This document shows positions 1 through 8,524 of a stretch of DNA of 60,088 bases, piece after piece; positions within the stretch are counted from its first letter, which is position 1; each line of letters begins with the position of its first letter. A model generated the notes under the pieces. That model did not search any database and was not told where the DNA came from. It saw only the letters and a program-made list of their open reading frames with translations. Origin of the DNA: Bacillota bacterium. GTDB lineage: Bacteria; Bacillota; Clostridia; Lachnospirales; Cellulosilyticaceae. The stretch lies in the NCBI GenBank assembly GCA_023436395.1, contig JAEZJJ010000118.1, forward strand, positions 1 to 60,088, written 5' to 3'. The position numbers were made by a program, and so were the translations under genes.

Positions 1-489
1 GTAGAATACCTAGCCAACCACACAGATGTAATGACCAAGTTAGTAGCGCAGGAAGGAACGATTGCCCTCTTGCCAGAGCCTCATGTCACTATTGCAATGG
101 CTAAAGAAAGCCAGATCCATATAGCTGTAGACTTAAATCAGGCATGGCAAGAAACACAAAACAGCCCTCTTCCAATGGGAATTATCATTGCACAGAAGAG
201 TTTAATTAAAGAAGATGAACAGGCTCTTACTAGCTTTTTAAAGGACTATGAAGCCTCGGTGAAATTTGTAAATGAGAAGAGTGAAGATGCCGCAGCACTG
301 ATGGTATCTTATGGAATCATTGGGAAGAAAGAAATTGCTCTTAAAGCTATTCCAAACTGTCATATTGTTTTAGAAAGAGGAGAAGCAGCTAAAACTCAGT
401 TAGAAGGATTGTATAAAGTTTTAGAGGCACTGAATCCAAAGGCCATAGGAGGAACGTTGCCAGATGAAGCCTTCTATTATAACAAGTAA
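1..489 (+). CDS. ABC transporter substrate-binding protein, C-terminal part (5' end outside window)
   Basis: The reading frame is open from base 1 to TAA at 487-489, so this is the last ~162 residues of a longer protein. The sequence resembles the second lobe of NitT/TauT/SsuA-type periplasmic-fold binding proteins, which capture nitrate, sulfonates or pyrimidine thiamine precursors outside the membrane. The stop lies inside the next gene (permease start at 464), and the ATPase overlaps the permease in turn, so this is a tight binding protein-permease-ATPase operon. The lipoprotein signal expected at the N-terminus is outside the window, and the substrate cannot be deduced. Confidence 0.8.
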   Translation, partial: VEYLANHTDVMTKLVAQEGTIALLPEPHVTIAMAKESQIHIAVDLNQAWQETQNSPLPMGIIIAQKSLIKEDEQALTSFLKDYEASVKFVNEKSEDAAALMVSYGIIGKKEIALKAIPNCHIVLERGEAAKTQLEGLYKVLEALNPKAIGGTLPDEAFYYNK

Positions 490-1213
490 ATTAAAAAGGG
501 CACTCATTTATTGTATTTGGCTATTGCTTTGGCAACTACTGTATTTAGCTATAGGGAAGGAGGTATTAGTGCCTGCTCCATTTCATACCTTTACTAAGCT
601 CTTAGAGATGATGGGCACCAGAGATTTCTATTTGCAAATTGCAGGGACACTCTATCGGGTGCTAGTGGGAATGGGGGCCTCCTTTGTCCTAGCTATAATC
701 AGTAGTTATATGGCTTACAAGTACTTCTTCTTTAGAGACTTTATAAAGCCTATGGTCAGCTTTATGAAGTCTACACCTGTTATGGCTATTATTATTTTAG
801 CCTTGCTGTGGTGTAAGTCAGAGCAGGTACCTATTTTGGTATGTTTCTTAATGTGCTATCCTCTTATTTATACTAATATTTTAGCAGGATTATTAGAGCT
901 TAAGAAAGGATTTAAAGAACTAAGTCAAGTTTATGAAGTCAGTCCTTTCTATTATCTTACAGAGTGTGTCTTGCCTCAGTTAAAACCGTATCTAGGGGCA
1001 GCCCTGCAATTAGGGATAGGCATGGCCTTTAAAGTGGTGATTGCAGCTGAAGTACTTGCCATACCTCATTATGCCATGGGTTATCAGCTTTTAGATGCCA
1101 AGATTTATCTAGACACCACAGAAGTGTTTGCATGGATGATTGTCATTATTTTCCTAAGTCAGCTTTGTGAAAATCTAGTAAGCCTATTATTAACAGAAAG
1201 GAGAAGGACATGA
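464..1213 (+). CDS. ABC transporter permease (SsuC/TauC/NrtB-like)
   Basis: A 249-residue integral membrane protein with about six hydrophobic segments. Length and order (binding protein, permease, ATPase) fit the BPD_transp_1 family that imports nitrate, alkanesulfonates, taurine or thiamine precursors. ATG at 464 overlaps the upstream gene by 26 bases, and its TGA is inside the ATGA overlap with the ATPase at 1210, which implies translational coupling. The typical cytoplasmic EAA loop is expected around residues 150-180, and I see a plausible stretch there (LSQVYEVSPFYYL). The exact substrate is unknown. Confidence 0.85.
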   Translation: MKPSIITSKLKRALIYCIWLLLWQLLYLAIGKEVLVPAPFHTFTKLLEMMGTRDFYLQIAGTLYRVLVGMGASFVLAIISSYMAYKYFFFRDFIKPMVSFMKSTPVMAIIILALLWCKSEQVPILVCFLMCYPLIYTNILAGLLELKKGFKELSQVYEVSPFYYLTECVLPQLKPYLGAALQLGIGMAFKVVIAAEVLAIPHYAMGYQLLDAKIYLDTTEVFAWMIVIIFLSQLCENLVSLLLTERRRT

Positions 1214-1806
1214 TTGAAGTAATGGACCTATGCAAAAGTTATAATGGACAAAAAATCTATGAGCACCTTAACCTTTCTATAGAGGAAGCCAAAATAACAA
1301 GTCTCTTAGGACCTTCAGGTTGTGGGAAAACCACTCTATTAAGGATGATAGCAGGGCTTGAATCCTATGAGAGTGGCAAAATCTTAGGCTTAGAAAATAA
1401 GCGCATTGCCTATATGTTTCAAGAAGATTATTTAATGCCTTGGTTAAATGTGGAACAGAATATTGCTTATATTTTAAAAAGTAAGTATAATAGTGAGCAG
1501 ATTGAAGAAAAAATAAAATATATCCTTGAGATTTTACAATTAAGTGCTTATAGAAATTATCCAATTCATGAACTAAGTGGTGGGATGAAAAGGCGCATAG
1601 CTTTAGGAAGGGCACTGGTTTATGAGAGTGACATATTACTTTTAGATGAGCCATTTAAAGGACTAGATGATGGTCTTAAGGAAAGTTTATACCCAGTGTT
1701 GTTAAAAGAAACAAAGAAGGCTAAAAGAACAATTATCTGTGTGACCCATGATGTTAAAGAAGCTCATAGGCTTGGAGAAGTCATCTATCTAAATCCTATT
1801 TCATAA
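1210..1806 (+). CDS. ABC transporter ATP-binding protein
   Basis: A 198-residue nucleotide-binding domain that powers the adjacent permease. Visible motifs: Walker A GPSGCGKTT at residues 34-42, Q-loop Gln 71 in MFQEDYLMPW, signature LSGG at 122-125, Walker B DILLLDEP at 141-148 and the switch His 180. It is shorter than the usual ~250 residues of SsuB/TauB proteins, lacking most of the region after the H-loop, but all catalytic elements remain. ATG lies in an ATGA overlap with the permease. About 80 bases of apparent non-coding DNA separate it from the glycosyltransferase. Confidence 0.88.
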   Translation: MIEVMDLCKSYNGQKIYEHLNLSIEEAKITSLLGPSGCGKTTLLRMIAGLESYESGKILGLENKRIAYMFQEDYLMPWLNVEQNIAYILKSKYNSEQIEEKIKYILEILQLSAYRNYPIHELSGGMKRRIALGRALVYESDILLLDEPFKGLDDGLKESLYPVLLKETKKAKRTIICVTHDVKEAHRLGEVIYLNPIS

Positions 1807-1885
1807 GAGCAGATGGAAGATTTAAAGAATATCATGTAGTAGGGGTATACTAAAGAGAAAAATAAAAAACAATATAAAGAGAGGT

Positions 1886-3061
1886 ATGACAGTAGTGGAT
1901 GTCATTAGTATTATCGTACCTATATATAACATTGAGAAGTATTTAGCAAGAAGCATAGAAAGTCTCATAGGACAAACCTATCCTTATTTAGAGATTATTT
2001 TAGTGAATGATGGTTCTAAGGATCAGAGTTTATCGATTTGCCAGGAATATGCTAAGAAAGATAAACGTATTGTGATTATTGATAAAGTGAATGAAGGTGT
2101 TTCTATTGCTAGAAATACAGGAATAGAGGCAGCTACAGGAAAATATATAGGGTTTATTGACCCAGATGATTGGGTAGAACCTGATATGTATGAAAAGTTA
2201 TATAATCAGCTTAAAAAGTGGGATGCACCTGTTTCTTTATGCAACTACTTTAAGGATTCAAAGAAAAGAAGTTCACCTAAGACTTTTGCCTTTAAAGATG
2301 AGGTGTTAAGGGGAGAAGAAGTAACACAAAAGTTAGTGAACAATATGGTAGGAATGCCGGATTTAATGCCTACCAATGTAGTGATTATGGGTTGTGTATG
2401 GCGTGGTCTATTTAAGAAAGAGTTTCTAGATGCCCATGAGTTAAGGTTTTCGCCAGGACTAACCATTATGGAAGACCTCGTTTTTATGGTTCAAACCCTT
2501 TTAAAGTGTGAATGTGTGGCTATCGAGCAAGGGGCTTACTATCATTATGTACAAAATCCAAGTTCAGCCCTCCATACTTATAACAAAAGGCTTTGGGAAG
2601 ACCAGATTAAAGTTTATCATTTGTTAGAACAGACTTTTATTGAGCTGGGCATAGAAGAAGAAATGCAAAGTCGTTTAGATTTTAGATATATTGGTATGGT
2701 GCTTTCAGCTATTAAAAATGAAACGTATATGAAAAAGAATAGTGACTTAAAGGACACAGTAGCCAACATCAGACAAATTTGTCAAGATGAAAAGCTGAAG
2801 TTTGTCCTAGAGCGGGTAAAGCCAATCCAAGTACCTGAGAAGAAAGTGGTCACGAAGCAAAAGAATAAACGGTTTATAGCAAGTTATGGAGAAAGTATGA
2901 TGCTCTCTAGAAAGCCTAAATCAAAAGTCAAAAAGGTCTATACTACTGAAAGAAATGCTGAGTCTCGTGCCCTTGAAAGACAGGCAAGACTGATGGAAGC
3001 TAAGCGCAAATCACAAGCTAAAAAGTCCCTTAAGAAAGCAAAGCATTTTGAAGTGGAATAA
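1886..3061 (+). CDS. Glycosyltransferase family 2
   Basis: 391 residues. The N-terminal ~220 residues form a GT-A fold: a PIYNIEKYL start, NDGS at 41-44 and the metal-binding DPDDW at 92-96, typical of GT2 enzymes that transfer a sugar from a nucleotide sugar to a cell-surface glycan or lipid carrier. The last ~90 residues are very rich in Lys and Arg and probably disordered or associated with membrane or nucleic acid, which is unusual for the family. ATG 1886 follows a GAGAGG ribosome binding site. The acceptor is unknown. It stands alone between the ABC operon and gltX. Confidence 0.85.
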   Translation: MTVVDVISIIVPIYNIEKYLARSIESLIGQTYPYLEIILVNDGSKDQSLSICQEYAKKDKRIVIIDKVNEGVSIARNTGIEAATGKYIGFIDPDDWVEPDMYEKLYNQLKKWDAPVSLCNYFKDSKKRSSPKTFAFKDEVLRGEEVTQKLVNNMVGMPDLMPTNVVIMGCVWRGLFKKEFLDAHELRFSPGLTIMEDLVFMVQTLLKCECVAIEQGAYYHYVQNPSSALHTYNKRLWEDQIKVYHLLEQTFIELGIEEEMQSRLDFRYIGMVLSAIKNETYMKKNSDLKDTVANIRQICQDEKLKFVLERVKPIQVPEKKVVTKQKNKRFIASYGESMMLSRKPKSKVKKVYTTERNAESRALERQARLMEAKRKSQAKKSLKKAKHFEVE

Positions 3062-3123
3062 GGGCTTGGATGCTTTACAAGGTTGAGAGACATAGGTATA
3101 ATGAAGAAAGAGTCAATACTGAA

Positions 3124-3158
3124 ACAAGAGAAAGTGGATCGTCATCCACTTTCTTGTT
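3124..3158 (+). terminator. Stem-loop after glycosyltransferase gene
   Basis: GAAAGTGGAT (3130-3139) pairs with ATCCACTTTC over a 4-base loop, and the stem is extended by AACAA/TTGTT after a 2-base bulge. It lies between the glycosyltransferase and gltX. The T-run is short (TTCTTGTT), so it may be a weak terminator or a leader structure of gltX. Confidence 0.5.
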
Positions 3159-3223
3159 ATGTCAAAGAATATCTCATCGGAGATAACCTCAAATACAAAA
3201 AGATAAGAAAGTAAGGTGGAACA

Positions 3224-4876
3224 ATGAGTTTACAACAATTAGCAGAAATAATCTTTCCTGATGTGACTAAAACACCAGAAGATTATTTAAAAGCATATCC
3301 AAAAAGAACACTTAAAGAAGGGGCAAAAGTAACACGTTATGCACCTAGTCCAACAGGTTTCCAACATATTGGTGGGGTATTTGCTGCCCTTGTAAGTGAG
3401 AGAATTGCCGTACAAAGTGGTGGTATTTTCTACTTAAGAGTGGAAGATACAGACCAAAAGAGAGAAGTAGAAGGAGCCATTGAAGATACTATTGCTACAA
3501 TGCATAACTTTGGGATGGACTTTACTGAAGGGATGACAGGAGAAGAGAGCTCAAAAGGTGAATATGGTCCTTATCGCCAAAGTGAGCGTGCAGAGATTTA
3601 CAACACTTTTGCTAAAGACCTTGTAGCACGTGGTCTTGCTTACCCATGCTTTATGACAGCAGAAGAATTAGAAGCCATGAGAGAAAAGCAAGTAGCTGCT
3701 AAATTAACACCAGGTTGCTATGGCGAATATGCTATTTATAGAGATCTTTCAGCTGAGGAAGCTATAGAAAAGATTAAAGCAGGTGTGCCTTATATTCTCC
3801 GTTTAAAATCACCAGGCAATGCAGATAACCGTGTGAACTTTACAGACCTTATTAAAGGCGAAACATCATTCCCAGAGAATGTACAAGATATCGTTATTAT
3901 TAAAGCAGATGGTCTGCCAACTTACCATTTTGCTCATGCCATTGATGATCATTTAATGGGTACAACAACAGTTATTCGTGGAGAAGAATGGCTTTCATCT
4001 CTTCCAATTCACGTTCAATTATTTGACGTCCTTGGCTTTGAAAGACCAGAATATGCCCATATTCCAAACGTGATGAAATTAGATGGAGATTCTAAACGTA
4101 AACTTTCAAAACGTAAAGACCCAGAAAGTGCAGTATCTTACTACAAAGAAGAAGGCTATCCAAAAGCTTCTGTAGTAGAATACTTATTAAATATTATTAA
4201 CTCTGCCTTTGAAGAATGGCGTATGGAAAATCCAAAAGTAGATTATCATGATTACCCAGTAGCATTAGATAAAATGAGTAAAAGTGGGGCACTCTTTGAC
4301 CTTGTAAAACTTAACGACGTAAGTAAAGATGTTATTTCTAAAATGCCAGCAGAAGAAGTTTATACACTTTACACTGAGTGGGCAAAAGAGTATGACAAGG
4401 AAATGTATGCCCTCGTAACAGCTCATGAAGTGATGTCAAAAGAAATCTTCAATATTGATAAAGAAGGTCCAAAACCACGTAAAGACTTTGGTAAATGGGC
4501 AGAAGTAAAAGAGAAAATTTGTTACTTCTATGATGAACTATTTAATGCTGAAACAGAGATAGAATTACCAAAGAATATGACCTTAGAAACAGCAAAAGAA
4601 ATCATTGCTTCTTACAAAGAAGTATATAACTTTGATACAGACCAAGAAACTTGGTTCAATGAATTAAAAGAGCATGCTATTAGCTTAGGTTATACAGCAG
4701 ACCGTAAAGCCTTTAAGAAAGATCCAACAGCTTTCAAAGGTATGGTATCAGATGTAGCAGGTGCTGTAAGAAGTGCAATTAGCCATAGAACGAATACACC
4801 AGATTTATATACCATTATGCAAATCATTGGTAAAGAAGCTGTTATGGCAAGATTCAATGCCTTTCTTGAAAAATAA
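3224..4876 (+). CDS. gltX: Glutamate--tRNA ligase
   Basis: 550 residues; a class I aminoacyl-tRNA synthetase that charges tRNA-Glu with glutamate in the cytosol. The HIGH-type signature is in PSPTGFQHIGG (41-51) and the KMSKS-type loop is KLSKR (293-297); the conserved YLRVEDTDQ follows the first motif. The length and the long N-terminal lead before the HIGH motif match the ~550-residue clostridial GltX form rather than the ~480-residue proteobacterial form. ATG 3224 follows AAGGTGG. A strong terminator follows at 4892. A housekeeping gene, with no sign of transfer. Confidence 0.93.
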   Translation: MSLQQLAEIIFPDVTKTPEDYLKAYPKRTLKEGAKVTRYAPSPTGFQHIGGVFAALVSERIAVQSGGIFYLRVEDTDQKREVEGAIEDTIATMHNFGMDFTEGMTGEESSKGEYGPYRQSERAEIYNTFAKDLVARGLAYPCFMTAEELEAMREKQVAAKLTPGCYGEYAIYRDLSAEEAIEKIKAGVPYILRLKSPGNADNRVNFTDLIKGETSFPENVQDIVIIKADGLPTYHFAHAIDDHLMGTTTVIRGEEWLSSLPIHVQLFDVLGFERPEYAHIPNVMKLDGDSKRKLSKRKDPESAVSYYKEEGYPKASVVEYLLNIINSAFEEWRMENPKVDYHDYPVALDKMSKSGALFDLVKLNDVSKDVISKMPAEEVYTLYTEWAKEYDKEMYALVTAHEVMSKEIFNIDKEGPKPRKDFGKWAEVKEKICYFYDELFNAETEIELPKNMTLETAKEIIASYKEVYNFDTDQETWFNELKEHAISLGYTADRKAFKKDPTAFKGMVSDVAGAVRSAISHRTNTPDLYTIMQIIGKEAVMARFNAFLEK

Positions 4877-4891
4877 ATGATATGAGAGAAG

Positions 4892-4934
4892 CCAGATTCC
4901 ATACTGCTAAAAAGCAGAGGAATCTGGTTTTTTT
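4892..4934 (+). terminator. Rho-independent terminator of gltX
   Basis: CCAGATTCC (4892-4900) pairs with GGAATCTGG (4919-4927), with a smaller inner hairpin CTGCTAAAAAGCAG, followed by seven T. It lies 16 bases after the gltX stop and just before the convergent amidase-domain gene. Confidence 0.85.
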
Positions 4935-4939
4935 AATGA

Positions 4940-5449
4940 TTAATGTGGGGCATAAACGCCTTCAATATGAATAAAGCGAATTTTGTTAAGATCATAAGAA
5001 GACAGTGGGCGATAAATGGCATCATAGCTATGGGTAGCTATTAAAACTTGGTCATAAGTTGGGTTAGGAGCTGTTTCTAAGACTAAAAGAGAATGGTGAA
5101 AATCTTTGGTGCCACTACCAAATTGAATAATATCTCCAGGAATAATTTCAGAAATATCCACATCCTTACCAAAAGGACCAGGACCCTTATTGGTTGTCAA
5201 AAATCTATAGAGGAAGTTCACCCCTGTCCAAGAAGCAGAACGATCATCAGCATTACGATAAAACCACCCTTCTATAGGAGCATAGTTCATCACATGACTT
5301 CCGGCATAAAGACACTGAGAAATAAAGTTGGTACAGTCACCTCCTAACTGAGTAAAATCAAGATAGGCAGGATTACGAAGTAAACTCCACCTCTTAGCAT
5401 AAGCAATGGCAGCATTAGCATTATAGGGAAGAATCTCATGTTGACCCAT
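4940..5449 (-). CDS. Amidase-domain protein (Amidase_6-like, NlpC/P60-type Cys-His fold)
   Basis: 169 residues from ATG at 5449, chosen because AAAGGATGTGAACAA precedes it; the frame is open further to 5509, but that extension has no ribosome site. The protein matches the putative amidase domain family (PF12671): a Tyr/Trp-rich N-terminus, the catalytic-type Cys 39 in GGDCTNFISQ, and His 118/119 in FHHSLLVLE. Family members are thought to cleave amide bonds in peptidoglycan-like or peptide substrates. No signal peptide is visible in the chosen form, so the location is uncertain. Transcribed convergently with gltX. Confidence 0.75.
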   Translation of the reverse strand: MGQHEILPYNANAAIAYAKRWSLLRNPAYLDFTQLGGDCTNFISQCLYAGSHVMNYAPIEGWFYRNADDRSASWTGVNFLYRFLTTNKGPGPFGKDVDISEIIPGDIIQFGSGTKDFHHSLLVLETAPNPTYDQVLIATHSYDAIYRPLSSYDLNKIRFIHIEGVYAPH

Positions 5450-5542
5450 TTGTTCACATCCTTTTATTATTAGATATATGAGGAAGTGAGAGAAAATATA
5501 ATAATACATTATTTTGTATTTGGTAAAATAGGGTAAAAAATA

Positions 5543-5571
5543 TTGATTAATTGATGGAAATATGGTAAAGT
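5543..5571 (+). promoter_or_regulatory. Promoter of tRNA-Thr
   Basis: TTGATT (5543-5548), 17-bp spacer, TAAAGT (5566-5571). Transcription would start about 7 bases before the tRNA. Match to consensus is moderate. Confidence 0.5.
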
Positions 5572-5584
5572 AAACAAGTATTAA

Positions 5585-5657
5585 GCTGGCATAACTCAGT
5601 TGGTAGAGTAACTCATTCGTAATGAGTAAGTCGGGGGTTCGAGTCCCCCTTCCAGCT
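5585..5657 (+). tRNA. tRNA-Thr (anticodon CGU)
   Basis: A full cloverleaf can be drawn: acceptor GCTGGCA/TTCCAGC with one C-T mismatch, anticodon stem ACTCA/TGAGT with loop TTCGTAA (anticodon CGT), T-stem GGGGG/CCCCC with loop TTCGAGT, discriminator T. CCA is not encoded. Its 3' half is the prophage attachment site, so the gene is rebuilt by the phage copy and stays functional. Confidence 0.93.
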
Positions 5658-5661
5658 TTAT
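5604..5661 (+). repeat. attL (58-bp core shared with attR)
   Basis: Bases 5604-5661 (last 54 bases of tRNA-Thr plus TTAT) are identical to 50087-50144. The integrase gene begins inside this boundary, as expected for tRNA-integrating tyrosine recombinase phages. Confidence 0.92.
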
Positions 5662-5701
5662 CAAGGGTTTAAGTACACTTGACAAAGGTAAAATTAAACC
5701 T

Positions 5702-5756
5702 TATACGTAAGAAAATACGTAACATAGATTAATACATAAAAAGAGCGTACGTAAAC
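5702..5756. promoter_or_regulatory. Candidate integrase arm-type binding sites (left)
   Basis: Repeated ATACGTA units: TATACGTAAGAAAATACGTA at 5702 onward, then GCGTACGTAAACTTAAATACGTACGC around 5734-5759. The first pair recurs almost exactly near attR (49952). Repeats near both att sites are what arm-binding tyrosine integrases use. Inference from position and repetition. Confidence 0.5.
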
Positions 5757-6935
5757 TTAAATACGTACGCTTGTTATTTTGCTTAATGTATCAATGGCAT
5801 TTCTCTTACTATCATCTGTAGAATGAACATATCTATTGATTGTAATTTCTGTTTTACTATGTCCAAGAAGTTGTGAAACAGTTTTAACATCCACTCCAGC
5901 TTCTATAAGTCTAGTTGCAAATGTATGCCTAAGACAGTGGAATGTTATGCCTGAGTATTCTATAATATCTTTTTTGTTTCTTCTTCTTTTTACTGGGTCT
6001 CCTATTTTTGCCTTATTACAGATTACCTTTAGTGATTTGTCCAATGTATCATGTGTAAGCATTTCATTTTTCATATTGGTAAATACATATTGACTAGAAC
6101 TACTGGCTTTGTGATTATTTAATAGTTCTACAAGTTGGGCACTTATTGGAATATCCCTAATACTCTCTTTTGTTTTAGGCTCTTTAATTTCAACTATATC
6201 TTCGTGTGTTCCATTTTCTTTATACTTTCTAACAAGTCGGGCTGACTTTCTTACTTTTACTATTTTACTTTCTAAATCTACATTTTCCCACTCTAAAGCT
6301 TCTATCTCTCCAGCTCTAAGACCAGTAGATAATGCAAAAAAATATAATAGAAAATAGTGAGCATTTTTAGCTACATCTAAGAATCTTTTTTGCTCGTCTA
6401 TAGTTAGTATTTTAATAACTTTGGTTTCCTTCTCACTTTTAGGCAACACTAAATCAGAGCAAGGATTTATACGTATTATATTGTTACTTATAGCATATCT
6501 AAATGTTTGTTTTAGTAATAAAGATAATAGGGACATACTACTTTTAGATAGTGATATTTTGTCTTTGAAAAATTCTTCTAGATCACTCAACTTAACTTCG
6601 TGAACATGTTTTTTGCCGAGTTTACTATCTATAACATGGGAGTTATATAAACTCATATATCTTTCTATTGTGCTACTTGAAACTCTAGGATTTAAGCTTT
6701 TTAATATATATGTTTTTACATAGTCTTTTAGTTTGATTTTAGTCTTTTCAAGAGTTGTCCCATGGTTAAATAAATCATTTTCATACTCTTTAATTTTAGC
6801 TTTTACTTCTCTTTCTGACTTTCCATAAAAGACCTTTCTTTTGCCACCTTCAAAAGTTGTTCCTTCCCATCTTATATAGGTAGATCCATCTTTGCGTGTA
6901 ACTTCTCTTTTGTGATAACCAGCCAAAATATTCAC
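5757..6935 (-). CDS. int: Tyrosine integrase of the prophage
   Basis: 392 residues. The N-terminus has an AP2-like arm-binding region (Arg/Lys-rich, RWEGTTFEGGKRK), the middle (~70-165) a SAM-like core-binding domain, and the C-terminus the catalytic domain with Arg 207 (TGLRAGE), His 333/Arg 336 (HCLRHTF), His 359 (LLGHS) and Tyr 369 (NRYVH). All key residues are present. It catalyses recombination between phage attP and the tRNA-Thr site and, with an excisionase, the reverse. ATG is preceded by AAGGAGTG. The gene reads toward attL, the usual layout. Confidence 0.93.
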   Translation of the reverse strand: MNILAGYHKREVTRKDGSTYIRWEGTTFEGGKRKVFYGKSEREVKAKIKEYENDLFNHGTTLEKTKIKLKDYVKTYILKSLNPRVSSSTIERYMSLYNSHVIDSKLGKKHVHEVKLSDLEEFFKDKISLSKSSMSLLSLLLKQTFRYAISNNIIRINPCSDLVLPKSEKETKVIKILTIDEQKRFLDVAKNAHYFLLYFFALSTGLRAGEIEALEWENVDLESKIVKVRKSARLVRKYKENGTHEDIVEIKEPKTKESIRDIPISAQLVELLNNHKASSSSQYVFTNMKNEMLTHDTLDKSLKVICNKAKIGDPVKRRRNKKDIIEYSGITFHCLRHTFATRLIEAGVDVKTVSQLLGHSKTEITINRYVHSTDDSKRNAIDTLSKITSVRI

Positions 6936-6952
6936 TCCTTTTTATTGAAATA

Positions 6953-7011
6953 TTGGAGCGCATAAGTTATACTAAACTTGTAGATTATGCGTGTATAAAT
7001 TATGCGCATAT
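6953..7011. promoter_or_regulatory. Inverted operator-like sites upstream of int
   Basis: Two opposed copies of GCGCATAA-k-TTATAC: one on the plus strand at about 6959-6973, the other on the minus strand near 6992-7007. The half-site resembles the CGTAAATTATAC repeats in the repressor switch region (8475, 8507), so the same or a related regulator may control int. Inference. Confidence 0.4.
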
Positions 7012-7046
7012 AGAGCCTTAGTGTTGGTAGCACTAGGGCTTTTTTA
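7012..7046. terminator. Stem-loop between int and the ImmA-like gene
   Basis: GAGCCTTAGTG (7013-7023) pairs with CACTAGGGCTT (7031-7041) over a 7-base loop, flanked by TTTTTT on the plus strand. It lies just downstream of the leftward protease gene; the T-run favours plus-strand termination, so a bidirectional role is possible. Confidence 0.45.
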
Positions 7047-7050
7047 TGTA

Positions 7051-8121
7051 TTAAAATGGTATATCGTCATTATCAATATCATTTAAGATAGATGTGGATG
7101 TGTTATTCCATGTTTTTAAAAAATCAGAAAAATAATAACTAGTCATGCTACCACATTTAGGACAGAAACGGGCATTACCTGGTATTTCTTTTAAATCACA
7201 ACCGTTAGAAGATACTAAGTCTATACATCCATTAAAAGACACATCATCATTATTTATACCTATACATTTTTGAATTATATATGCACCACATATGTGACAG
7301 AAATTTGAATCTTCTAATATATGTTCATTTCCACATATAGGACAGGCTGATGCTCTATTGTTGTTGATTAGTTTTATCCCATCATTATAAATCATTTCAT
7401 GACCTCCTATATAATTAATTTTAAGACATTTATCACAAATATAACCTTTTTTAATTTTAGAACGTTTACTACATAGTATGCAGTGGCTATATGCACTAAA
7501 AATATTAATAAACTTATTGAATAATCCAATTATTCTTTGATCCCATGTATTACAATATCTTGAATTTATATTTTTAATATTCTCTAGTCTGTTTAGAGAT
7601 GCCTCATCAGAAATGGAACACCATTCTTTTATACTTTTAGAATCACTAAACCCACACATTGAAAGTATAAAAGGATTGCACATAAAATCTTGAGCAAACC
7701 AATCAGCTTCATTTTCTAATACATTATACATAGCTTCTGATAATTTGCCTCTGCTTAACATGTGTTCATTCACCATGTTATGATGTTTTAGAACTATATG
7801 ACCTATTTCATGTGAAATAGTCCAATTTATTCTACCTTGCGTTTGGTTTGTATCATTATAGAAAATAATAAAAAACCCTTGATTAGGGAAATATGCAGTC
7901 GCACCATATTTAGATTTTAATTTAATCTCTACTTGCGATATAGACATATTTCTATGTGATGCATAATCACTGTATTTTTCTAACTCAATTATAATACCTA
8001 GGCTATTCAGTTCTTTAATAACATATTCCAAGTCTATTGGATAAGTTTTTATATTTAGTTTTTTTAGTAGTTTATATATAGTTTCTGATATATACTTATA
8101 TCTTATAGTATTTTTCCCCAC
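7051..8121 (-). CDS. ImmA/IrrE-like metallopeptidase with C-terminal zinc ribbons
   Basis: 356 residues from GTG 8121 (AGAGGAT upstream). The zinc protease motif HEIGH is at 104-108, with a third ligand candidate in ENEADWFAQDF (~136-139). ImmA-type proteases cleave or relieve XRE repressors of mobile elements on DNA damage, and this gene is next to an XRE repressor in the same orientation. The C-terminal ~130 residues contain three CxxC zinc-ribbon pairs (CILC/CDKC, CPIC/CHIC, CPKC), an extension not found in the short (~150 residue) ImmA proteins; it may sense metal or bind nucleic acid or partners. Confidence 0.8.
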   Translation of the reverse strand: MGKNTIRYKYISETIYKLLKKLNIKTYPIDLEYVIKELNSLGIIIELEKYSDYASHRNMSISQVEIKLKSKYGATAYFPNQGFFIIFYNDTNQTQGRINWTISHEIGHIVLKHHNMVNEHMLSRGKLSEAMYNVLENEADWFAQDFMCNPFILSMCGFSDSKSIKEWCSISDEASLNRLENIKNINSRYCNTWDQRIIGLFNKFINIFSAYSHCILCSKRSKIKKGYICDKCLKINYIGGHEMIYNDGIKLINNNRASACPICGNEHILEDSNFCHICGAYIIQKCIGINNDDVSFNGCIDLVSSNGCDLKEIPGNARFCPKCGSMTSYYFSDFLKTWNNTSTSILNDIDNDDIPF

Positions 8122-8136
8122 AACTATCCTCTTTTC

Positions 8137-8445
8137 CTATTTAAAACGTTCCGGATATCTAAATTTGGCGTAGCTAAGTATATCATCTAGTTCATCTTCA
8201 GACATTCCCCCATCAGCAGCTCTTTGGAAAGCAACAACTTGAGCTTTTTTAGTTTCCTCCCTTCCTAGCAGATAATCTACAGATACATGAAAGTAATCAG
8301 CTACTTTTTGAATATTATCCATATTAGGAGAAGACTTTTCCCAGCGTTTTATAATTCCACGTCCTATTCCTAACTCTGTTTCAAGACCTGTTAAAGTCAT
8401 GCCTCTACTGGCACAAAGTTCTCTTATCCTATCAACAATTGTCAT
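8137..8445 (-). CDS. XRE-family phage repressor (CI-like)
   Basis: 102 residues from ATG 8445; the frame extends to 8502, but the homology-like part starts at MTIVDRIREL. It has a helix-turn-helix of the Cro/CI type (residues ~5-60: ASRGMTLTGLETELGIGRGIIKRWE, then VADYFHVSVDYLLG), followed by a short acidic tail and no LexA-type protease domain. It probably holds the lytic promoters off in the lysogen. The adjacent ImmA-like protease is the likely route of inactivation. The ribosome site at 8445 is weak, so the longer start cannot be excluded. Confidence 0.82.
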   Translation of the reverse strand: MTIVDRIRELCASRGMTLTGLETELGIGRGIIKRWEKSSPNMDNIQKVADYFHVSVDYLLGREETKKAQVVAFQRAADGGMSEDELDDILSYAKFRYPERFK

Positions 8446-8474
8446 CTTTTTATACGCCCTTTCAAAAAAAATAT

Positions 8475-8518
8475 CGTAAATTATACAAAATGAATTTGAC
8501 AAGTAGCGTAAATTATAC
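8475..8518. promoter_or_regulatory. Direct repeat operators CGTAAATTATAC
   Basis: The 12-mer CGTAAATTATAC occurs at 8475-8486 and 8507-8518, 32 bp apart. The second copy lies within the spacer of the rightward promoter at 8496. A related sequence, TACGCTACTGTCAA, recurs at 8669-8682 within the leftward promoter. Likely repressor binding sites. Confidence 0.6.
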
Positions 8519-8524
8519 TATACT
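8496..8524 (+). promoter_or_regulatory. Rightward early promoter of the lysis-lysogeny switch
   Basis: TTGACA (8496-8501), 17-bp spacer, TATACT (8519-8524): near-consensus sigma-A promoter overlapping an operator repeat. It would transcribe the antirepressor and early genes. Confidence 0.75.

Noticed and set aside
1277..1654. 125-residue open frame on the minus strand
   Set aside because: Antisense to the ABC ATPase, whose Walker and signature motifs are clear on the other strand.
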